Source: Tipula vernalis (taxonomy: Eukaryota > Arthropoda > Insecta > Diptera > Tipulidae). Taken from it: DNA of 64,000 nt. This document shows positions 56,893 to 64,000 of this stretch, in pieces. The stretch lies in assembly GCA_958295665.1 (NCBI GenBank), contig OY282560.1:270855315-270919314 (forward strand). Reading direction: 5' to 3'. The position numbers and the translations under genes are program-made. Positions within the stretch are counted from its first letter, which is position 1. The number at the start of each line of letters is the position of its first letter. A model generated the notes under the pieces. It worked only from the letters and a program-made list of their open reading frames with translations, searched no databases and was not told the origin of the DNA.

Positions 56893-57780
56893 AAAGACTG
56901 CACCAGCTTTACCATCTTATCCAATTTTTCCAGCGAGGAACATTTATCGGCAGCATTTGTGAGGGCAATTCTGGCAGATCGGGGCCATGAATGATATGGA
57001 CCGCTAATTGTCCATCCAAATTTGGTTTCCTGTCGTATTGGAAGATGTTGACCTAGTACCTTTTTCCCAGGCAGCAATAGATCCCAAAATAGTCCGGCTC
57101 CAATAAGCAGATCGACATTCTGGGGCTTGAAATATAATGGATCAGCCACTTTTACTTCAGCTGGAATTTGGAAACTCCTTTGGTGAAATTCGATGCTGCG
57201 GTTGAACATCAGCGATCTTAGAAAGAATAACCGCAGAGATGGGTAATTCCTCTGATGTAGCAAATCTGGGCACAATGATGAGCCGACAGAAACCCTTTGA
57301 CGAAGTGCTTGCCGATCCGATTCCTCCTACAGATGTCATCAGTTTATGCCGTTCTACGTTTAACGTCTGCGCAAACTTCTCGGAAATCAATTTCGTTGAT
57401 GCCCCACTATCTAGCAATGCGCGACACGGGACCGGTGAACCTTGATTATCAAGCACGTTAATGATGGCTGTGGCTAATAAAACGAAATCATCTTGAAAAC
57501 TGCCTGATGCAACAAGTGCTTCCTGCAAGTTTGAGCATTTGATGATTTCTGCATGAGATGAGGGACCCGAACTCGCTGAAGTCTCTAGAACGACTACTGC
57601 GTTTTCTGCTTCGAAATGGACCATTGTATGGTGACGTTTATGGCACCGTTGACACACCGAAACCCGACAGTTTCTCGTAGAATGTTTTCCTCCAAGGCAC
57701 AACACGCAAATCCGATTTTTGCTTGCGTTTTGATATCGCTCAACGGGAGAGAGCGCGGAAAAACTGGAACAGGCAACCAA
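56893..57780 (-). pseudogene. BEL/Pao zinc knuckles, protease and linker
   Basis: At right, NRICVLCLGGKHSTRNC (C-x2-C-x4-H-x4-C, about 57660-57715) and VCQRCHKRHHTMVHFE form two zinc-binding stretches. The protease follows with VPCRALLDSGASTKLISEKF, catalytic D-S-G intact (about 57390-57450), in one 207-codon frame to 57157. A shifted frame (56805-57275) carries AEVKVADPLYFKPQNVDLLI and GAGLFWDLLLPGKK, the linker to RT. Similarity to the 1-1440 relic is evident block by block. Confidence 0.88.
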
Positions 57781-57911
57781 TACATGATCCGGTGAGTTGC
57801 ACTTTATACAAGGAGATAACTAAACCGGATCGATGACACCAATGCCAAGTGGCTGCGGCGATTTTGATTAGATAAACGGGCGGCTGATGACTGTACGGGA
57901 ACTCGGCCAGT

Positions 57912-58751
57912 TTATTTTTTATTGTAATCGATTTTTCCTAAAGTACAAGCATGTTTCTCCAGAAATGTACAAAAACCTTCCCATGTCGGTATATCTTTGG
58001 TTGTAGACTCCTCCCACTTAATGGCGGTAGTTGAGTCCAATTTCGACAGCAGCAAGCAATTCAGCAAATTTTCAGCTAGCTTATTTTTACTGCCAAGTGA
58101 ATTAAGAGCCCTGTAGTGAGCGGTGATTCGATCGTGTATCTCCCGAATATCATCAGCAGACTCCTTTCCGATAGAAGACATCATAATAATATCCTTGAAA
58201 TGAGCCTGGAACATAAGCACCTTGTTCTCGCAGCGGTCCACCAGTGCTGACCCAGCGCTTCTGAAATTCTCAGAAATGGTACGTTTACCACCTTCCACAA
58301 GGCATGATTTGAGGAAGCGAAACCGATCCACATCTGTTAAATCTGCATCATCAATCACCATGGGCGTAACTTCGTTTTTGAAGTCCAACCATTCACCGTA
58401 ATTTCCCGAGAATTTAGGAAGTTACAATTTAGGAAACTGAATGGATTTCTTTGCCATAACAATAGATTGATTTAGATCAGTACAAAGAGGTTTGATTGAA
58501 GGTGTCTTTGATTTGATTAAAGATAACAATTTTGACTTATATATCTGCTCGTAATCCTGATAATCGGACACGTCTTCTTCCTTTTCATCTATATCAACGA
58601 GTTCCGTTATCGCTTCATCATACTCGTAGCACCGTTTATAATGAGAATCTGTCAGCTCCAACTGAACCTCCAGAGTTTCTAATTTGGCAGATTTTCCGTG
58701 AGACTCGATCCAACTTTTCATGCTCTGCAGTTGATCATGCGACTTGCCCAA
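57912..58751 (-). pseudogene. BEL/Pao Gag, one nonsense codon
   Basis: Two open parts, 58422-58751 and 57912-58388, are in the same frame and joined through LPKFSGNYGEWLDFKNEV; only a TAA at 58422-58424 separates them. The stop lies between two copies of AATTTAGGAA (58411-58420 and 58426-58435), so it probably arose through a small 15-bp tandem duplication. The second part has RFRFLKSCLVEGGKRTI and LLSKLDSTTAIKWEEST, typical of the DUF1759 Gag core. The ATG at 58749-58751 (MGKSHDQLQSMKSW) is a plausible but unproved start. Confidence 0.85.
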
Positions 58752-59258
58752 TCATTTATTCAGCGGTTTTCGTTCCTCTTTTTCTTTCGACTTGTCTGAT
58801 TTGAGGCCCATGATTGGTTTCAAAAATACCAAATCTCTCCAGCAAATATAATTTGGCAATAAAATTCAGCAACATACGTTTGTGCGAATAACTGGTCACA
58901 CCAAATGATCAATTTTCCAAACAATGAGATGGCCTTGTATAACGGTGGAGGTTACTATGACCTTGGAGTATAAACCAACACAACACGTGGCGTCGTGGTA
59001 AGAAGATCGCAAATTGGTAAATGTTGTAAACCAAACAAGTTTTTCGACGCACTTAACAAATTCACTGTGTAGCACTAATTATTTCCCGTGTTAAATAATA
59101 CACAATTTAAAATTTAATTTGAAAACGTTGGAGTGGCTCCACTGCACTTAAGTAGCGGTTAAAAAATAAAATTTTCGTATCACAATAATGGCGAACGACA
59201 CACAGCAAAAAAATGTTTTATTTTACAAAGCACTAATATTTCGCAAATTATACAACTA

Positions 59259-59271
59259 CGCTCTGCTACCA
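59259..59271 (-). other. Primer-binding site of the BEL/Pao element
   Basis: In the minus reading, TGGTAGCAGAGCG follows the LTR edge ...CAACA by one base. A TGG start directly after an LTR is the mark of a tRNA-primed minus-strand start site; the tRNA was not identified. Confidence 0.65.
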
Positions 59272-59297
59272 ATGTTGATTTACGGAACAACTATCCG

Positions 59298-59869
59298 GGA
59301 TAAAAAATTTTATTTTTTGATAAAACCAATTAGTAATTATTTCTCAACTACAAGTAGTCGATAGTTAGTTAGATTATAAGGGTTGCATCACTGTTTTTGT
59401 AGGGGACGAAATTAACCTCTAAAAAGAGCTTGGTTGCTAATCAATGAAATGGTTTCGCTAATGTTTCACAGAGTACTACAACTTAAGAATAGTTTTTATA
59501 ATTTTTTGAATTTGACAGTACAAAAGGTTCCCTTCTAAGATTATTTGTAAGTCTGTAATTTTGCGGAATGAGAGTGAAAGATTTATACTGTCGTGACCAA
59601 TTGTGATATCGGGGAAGAGGTCTAAAAATTTAAGAAAATACCTGCCCAAAATAATAGAAAATGTTTGTAAAATATAAATGGTTGGTTTGGTGATCTTTAA
59701 CCGACACTTTGTGGGAAAAGTGTCGTCCGAGAAGCCGGATAGATCCAAATTTTTATTTTTATTTTTAAAACGGCATTTTATTGTGGTGTATAAACAATAA
59801 ATATAAAAAAGAATAAAAAATGTGTACAACGGGTAATGAACATTTAAGCTGATACAGCCTAATGCATAA
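59298..59869. other. Flank with inverted copy of the 52.1 kb repeat; possible protease-like frame
   Basis: 59405-59440 holds ACCTCTAAAAAGAGCTTGGTTG, matching 52105-52130 in inverse orientation. On the minus strand 59476-59829 is an open frame of 117 codons with FSIILGRYFLKFLDLFPDI, faintly like the C-terminal part of a retroviral-type protease (I-I-G-R-D-F-L). The likeness is weak and no other domain is near. Confidence 0.3.
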
Positions 59870-60400
59870 AGATGGGAGCTTTATGCAGAGAGGAAGATCA
59901 GTTGTGAGAAGATCATTCGTAATTTCAGTTACGTTCGTTCGAATCGTGTCTTCCAATTCACTCACATCTCGTGGATTATCAACGTTCACCTGAGCTTTTA
60001 AGTGGCCCCATAGAAAAAAGTCACAGGAGTTTAAATCTGATGGCCATTGGAAGCCTCCATTACGATCAGGAAAGCGATTCGAGTTGACTATTGTAAACCA
60101 TGCATTAATTTTATTTTCAGCCATTCTTATGTTGGAATAAAGAGTTCAACAAGCAGCTCCAAATAACTTGCTGAAGTAAATTTCCTCGTACAACATCCAA
60201 TTACAATATCTTTAACCAATAAAGTACACCAAACAGTTACTTTTTGAGGGTGTAATGGCGATTCATGGAGTACCCTTGGGTTTTTTGTACTCCACTATCT
60301 TTGATTTTGTTTGTTCACGTGACCCATAAAGTAGGGTATGATTTATCATTAAATGTAATTTCTGTTTAGGTGTTACATAAAGTTTTGCACAAAAGCAAAA
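59870..60400 (-). pseudogene. Mariner-like transposase fragment
   Basis: On the minus strand in shifted frames: HVNKQNQR (about 60310-60335), NPRVLHESPLHPQKVTVWC (about 60230-60290), then WPSDLNSCDFFLWGHLKAQV and ELEDTIRTNVTEI (59890-60060). These are the central and C-terminal blocks of mariner-like DDE transposases common in insects. The second Asp region has collapsed (NAWFTIVNSN, with the DGA stretch gone) and the WP-x-x-S-P-D-L box is damaged. No TIRs found. Confidence 0.75.
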
Positions 60401-62360
60401 CGATTTACTTTAGCTCTTTAGCTGTAAGCTCTTGTACTTTTTGGATTTTATATGGACTTCAAATTTCGAATCTTCGTTGGTAATTGTAAAATAAAAAACG
60501 CTTTTGGTTTATGATTAAAATTAGTTAATGTCATGTAGTTTTGGTGTAAAATCATTTCCTAAGATCTAAGAACGACATTGATATCTTGTATTGGATAGGC
60601 GGCATTTGGATTAGAACATCTGACACTGCAGAGACGAACAATTTAAACAAATTTTGTAAAATAATAAACATTAATTAGCCGGGTTTTGACTTCTTATTTG
60701 TTATCAATTAGCAATAATATTTTTTATATTCCCTGTAACAACCAAAACACAAAATCGGGTATTAATTTGTAGAAATAAATTATGTTTCGCCCATGGCGCA
60801 ACACAAATATTAACATGGTAACAATTTCAACAAAATTTAGAAACTCAAAATTAGTGTTTCATTTTAGACAACATCAACAACTTCTACAAATGCCAGATAA
60901 TTAATAAATGGAACAACAAGATAGCTACTTTATCCCATTTTTTGTTTAATTATACACATCAATTTCATTCTCCCACATCTAATGTTCCCATTTCTAACAG
61001 AAAAATTGTTTAGAACACAAACAAATACTTATATTCTTAAAAAAAAAAAAAATCATTAGAACATTGTAAAAAAATTACCAACACTATTAATATTGTATCC
61101 TTCCTTGGAAAAGTGGAATGACATTAGATGAGCAAATTATTGATTGCTTCATTTCATATCTCGAGAAATAAATAATTGAACGAATTATTTTTAGTTGCGA
61201 TGAAACATTTACAATGTATGGTACTCGTATATGTACATAACAGCTAGTAGCAAAGCTACATAGAAAATTAGAAAATATATTATTCTTCTAACTGTATATA
61301 AAATTAAATGTGCAGTAACTTTCAAAGTTCATCTTGATACACAGTGACTATAACAAGTTTAATAAACGAAATTATTGGTAACGATCAAAGAGAAAATTGC
61401 TTTCGAAGGAAATTAATTAAATCTAATATTTTTTAATTAATTTTAAGAATTTTAAAACATTAGTATGTCGATGGAATACATTGATTTTGACATTGTAAAC
61501 TAATAAAAACGTTGACCTATGACTTTTGTTTAACATGATTGAATAATAATCATTGGCTGTCGCATTAAACTAATAAAATGGTCGAATCGATGGGCTGATG
61601 ACCTGCACCCGTAAAAATGTCTACATTTTCTAGTGTCAACCCAAATAAAACAGAATGCCACATCATTAACATCGAAATTATATACCCGGAAAAACTTCTA
61701 ACTTCACCCAGAAAAGTGATGAATTGCCGATCGTAGCGAAATATGCGTTCATTGTGAAAAACTGTGTAAATAATACCTAAATGGAACGCACAAAATTAGA
61801 TGCGGCAAATTGGAAAATTATTTATTAATTTGAAAATCAGCATTTTGAGTAGAAATTTGAACAAAAACTAAATTTGGTACACGTTAATATCAAAATGATT
61901 AACATGAGGGAACGACAATTTTTCCTGAAGAAATACAAAAAAGAGGATATTTTGCCAAATTTTACAATAAATACAAAAATGAAAATATTTTGAATCGATC
62001 TAGAAACGAAATTATCCGTACCGGAATAACATCATTCGTACAAAAAGCTAAAAAAAAAATCGAATTAAAATTCGTAATCGCGCTCAACAAAAGCTAAAGA
62101 ATGAGGAAAGTTTTTTTTTTTTGAAAGATTGATACAAATATTTAACAATTGTAGAGTATTTGAATATTTTCAACTATAACCAACATTCGGAAATTATACC
62201 AAAATCAAAAAAAAAAGACATGTTAGATAAATAATTTAAAAATTTAGAACAAAAACAAAACCAAATTGAATTTATAAAAATCTAACGTAATAAATTTAAC
62301 AGATATGTATTTACCTAAAGAGTGTTTTATGATATGGAGTGTTGGATCAAATTTAAGCTT
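60401..62360. other. AT-rich non-coding stretch
   Basis: No gene recognised. AATGGAACGCA at about 61779 repeats a word of 48035-48047. The region 61880-62110 has short open runs rich in Lys and Glu without a recognisable family. Confidence 0.45.
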
Positions 62361-62363
62361 TCC

Positions 62364-62458
62364 TTTAGGTTAGGTTGGTTAGGTTGGAGTGGCTGCTTAC
62401 GCACACTTAGACCGGTGACGGTCCGTTGTGATACCACAGGATGTATCCCCTTTTACCC
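62364..62458 (-). repeat. 3' UTR and CTAACC-type tail of the LOA-like LINE
   Basis: Following the stop of the LINE frame, about 70 bp of UTR ends in repeated AACCTAACC-type units (62364-62388 in plus coordinates as GGTTAGGTTGG). The fragment at 24441-24828 has the same kind of tail. The last base before flanking DNA cannot be fixed. Confidence 0.75.
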
Positions 62459-64000
62459 CTATTGGAACCATTTCGAGCTACTTATGTAGCGTAAGACGTC
62501 CCGCACTTTAATGTTTTCGAGATCCGAGAGGCAGTCCATATTGAACTTACCTAAGTGTTTGTGCCTTCTGAGAGCCAATGCTGGACACGAGCAAAGGAAG
62601 TGGACCAACGTCTCTTCCTCCTCTTCGTCCAAGCAGCTTCTGCAGAAGTCATTAGCCTCCAGACCCAGCCTTCTTGCATGTTCTCCAAAAAGGCAGTGTC
62701 CCGTGAGAATTCCTACGACCGTTCTTAATTCACGTCTTCGTAAGGATATTAATGCCCTAGTGCGCCCCAAGTCCAGCTTTGGCCAAACTTGTCTTGCAAC
62801 TCTACAGGTGAGGGCGTTAGACCACCTTTCCCCCGCTGAGGATAGCGCCTGCTTCCCAAGTGCTTGTCTCAGCGCTGTGATAGGCCTCCCCAGACTTGCC
62901 CTTTCCGGTTGCAGCTGGAGAGTCGTACCATGCCTAGCAAGTTCATCTGCCCTGCAGTTCCCCATGACGCCCGAGTGACCTGGGACCCAGACTACCTGGA
63001 TGTTGAAATGCTCACCCATCTCATTTAGAGATGAGTGACAACTCAACGCCACCCGTGACGCCAAAGACACCGATTCTAACGACCGGATCGCCGCTTGACT
63101 GTCCACATAGATTGTGATATCGTCTGAGGATAACACATTATGCTTCAACCACGTCATGACCTCCTCAATCGCTACGACTTCAGCTTGGTACACGCTGCAG
63201 TAATCAGGGAGACGAACAGAAATATTTACATTTAATTTGTCACAGAATACTCCAGCTCCTACTTTGCCGTCTAGCTTGGAGCCATCTGTGAAGAATTGCA
63301 ACGCTTCGGTTTCCAATAACGGTCTATCCCTCCAGGATTCCCTTGAAGGGAAGGAGGTCCGAAATCGCTTCTCGAAGCGTAGAGTAGGTTTAATGTAGTC
63401 AAGATTCGCCAGCTCATCCTTCAACGATCTGACTATAGTAGAGTGTCCTATACTAAGACACCTCCACTGAGAGACGGCTGCAAGTCGTACAGCCGTATTT
63501 GCCGCCATCTGTTTGCCAAAAATGTCGACCGGAAGAAGGTGCAACATAACCTCTAAGGCACTTGTCGGTGTAGACCTCAATGCCCCGCTAACAAGCATAC
63601 AGGCCGTTCTTTGCACTCTCTCAATCTTACTTTTGTAAGTTACCTTATCCAGAGCTGGCCACCAAACACCCACCCCGTACATGAGTACAGGTCTCACTAC
63701 GGCGGTGTAGAGCCAGTGTACCAGCTCCGGCTTCAGACCCCATCTATGACCAATGGCGTTCCTACAGGAGTACAAAGCAATAGTAGCTTTGTTTATTCTC
63801 TCCAACATGTTGGGCTTCCAACTAAGCTTACTGTCCAAGATAATGCCCAGATATCTAGCTCTATCAGTAAAAGCAAGTCTCGTGCCATTTAAGGTAGGAG
63901 GGACAACTACCGGGATTTTGTATTTCTTAGTAAAGAGTACCAGCTCTGTCTTGGACGGGTTAATACCAAGTCCACATTTGCCAGCCCATTTCGTAACGAT
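62459..64000 (-). CDS. LOA-like LINE ORF2: RT C-terminus, RNase H and zinc-binding tail, intact, runs off the window
   Basis: The frame is open from the window edge to TAG 62459-62461, more than 510 codons, with no lesion. Domains in order: end of RT/thumb (GINPSKTELVLFTKKY, RARYLGIILDSKLSWKPNML, RNAIGHRWGLKPELVHWLY, VRPVLMYGVGVWWPALDK), RNase H with the four acidic residues in FFTDGSKLDGKVG, AEVVAIEEVM, IYVDSQAAIRSLES and GNCRADELAR plus the GHSG loop, then a zinc-binding C-terminus (FCRSCLDEEEEETLVHFLCS). RNase H after RT with this fingerprint fits the LOA/I group of LINEs. GC content is visibly higher than around it. The polymerase active site lies beyond the edge. It is probably the most recently active element here. 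Confidence 0.92.
   Translation of the reverse strand: MVTKWAGKCGLGINPSKTELVLFTKKYKIPVVVPPTLNGTRLAFTDRARYLGIILDSKLSWKPNMLERINKATIALYSCRNAIGHRWGLKPELVHWLYTAVVRPVLMYGVGVWWPALDKVTYKSKIERVQRTACMLVSGALRSTPTSALEVMLHLLPVDIFGKQMAANTAVRLAAVSQWRCLSIGHSTIVRSLKDELANLDYIKPTLRFEKRFRTSFPSRESWRDRPLLETEALQFFTDGSKLDGKVGAGVFCDKLNVNISVRLPDYCSVYQAEVVAIEEVMTWLKHNVLSSDDITIYVDSQAAIRSLESVSLASRVALSCHSSLNEMGEHFNIQVVWVPGHSGVMGNCRADELARHGTTLQLQPERASLGRPITALRQALGKQALSSAGERWSNALTCRVARQVWPKLDLGRTRALISLRRRELRTVVGILTGHCLFGEHARRLGLEANDFCRSCLDEEEEETLVHFLCSCPALALRRHKHLGKFNMDCLSDLENIKVRDVLRYISSSKWFQ

Larger units (their letters stand above)
52185..59297 (-). mobile_element. Near full-length BEL/Pao retrotransposon with PBS, dead, split by a solo LTR
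   Basis: All BEL/Pao parts are present on the minus strand: Gag, zinc knuckles, protease, RT, RNase H-like, integrase and DUF5641-like domain. The same 25-bp LTR edge beginning TGTTGATTTACGGAAC lies at 52185-52209 and 59273-59297 in the same orientation. In the minus reading it ends the 5' LTR at 59273, next to a primer-binding-site-like TGGTAGCAGAGCG (59259-59271). The 3' LTR would run from about 52444 to 52185 next to a purine-rich GGCGGAGAGGGT. Beyond 59297 the 5' LTR cannot be followed and seems truncated or replaced. Lesions are few compared with the copies at 1-7.7 kb, so this is the youngest BEL here. Confidence 0.85.

Noticed and set aside
59476..59829. Minus-strand frame with an IILGRYFL stretch as a gypsy protease
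   Set aside because: Only one weak station of the family is seen, the DTG/DSG motif is absent, and no RT follows; kept as a low-confidence note only.
62511..62978. Plus-strand frame of 155 codons
   Set aside because: Antisense shadow of the GC-rich LINE frame; no domain likeness.

Overview
This window is a eukaryotic, very AT-rich, intron-bearing insect genomic segment. The mix of BEL/Pao and Ty3/gypsy LTR elements, LOA-like and Jockey-like LINEs, Tc1/mariner, PIF/Harbinger and Helitron relics, a tRNA-derived SINE and a TATA plus TCAGT-type LTR promoter points to an insect, most probably a fly (Diptera); the species cannot be told from the sequence. I find no convincing host gene. It looks like heterochromatin-like or gene-poor intergenic DNA built from nested, mostly dead transposons.

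Layout. 1-7.7 kb: two BEL/Pao elements head to head (minus 1-1.44 kb, plus 1.47-7.7 kb); the second is split by a solo LTR (3575-5339) with a TAGT target duplication. 10.2-14.5 kb: two minus-strand pieces of a multi-exon transposase-like gene of the family usually annotated as DUF7869, then a complete but dead Tc1 element (14987-16563). 16.6-21 kb: mostly non-coding, with palindromes, a degenerate tandem repeat, a lone Tc3-like DNA-binding domain and a short inverted-repeat element. 21.1-22.2 kb: a Jockey-like LINE that has lost its catalytic segment. 23.5-29.7 kb: a LINE with an OTU-protease-like domain before its endonuclease, an LOA-like LINE 3' end, a PIF/Harbinger transposase and a Helitron, all on the plus strand and all decayed. 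30.8-33 kb: three copies of a dispersed repeat. 33.7-35.5 kb: a gypsy relic holding a perfect 32-nt palindrome. 37.4 kb: a SINE with perfect 14-bp target duplications. 37.9-39.5 kb: a tandem repeat and a 162-bp foldback. 41-46.3 kb: two adjacent plus-strand, intron-containing genes, one a transposon-derived protein and one a DUF4806-like protein whose large intron carries a minisatellite. 46.4-49 kb: a 147-bp MITE and a foldback element. 51163-51362 is an assembly gap. 52.2-59.3 kb: a near full-length minus-strand BEL/Pao element with primer-binding site, split by a second solo LTR (53441-54720, GCAC target duplication, visible promoter). 59.9-60.4 kb: a mariner-like transposase relic. 62.4-64 kb: an LOA-like LINE with a long intact reading frame running off the window, the youngest-looking coding sequence here.

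The genes do not form a cellular pathway; they are independent replicons layered on one another, and their order of insertion can be partly read from nesting and target-site duplications. The most promising leads for something less described are the OTU-endonuclease LINE, the paired transposon-gene/DUF4806 cassette at 41-46 kb, and the split DUF7869 transposase-like gene. All family names are from recognition of motifs by eye; no search was run.
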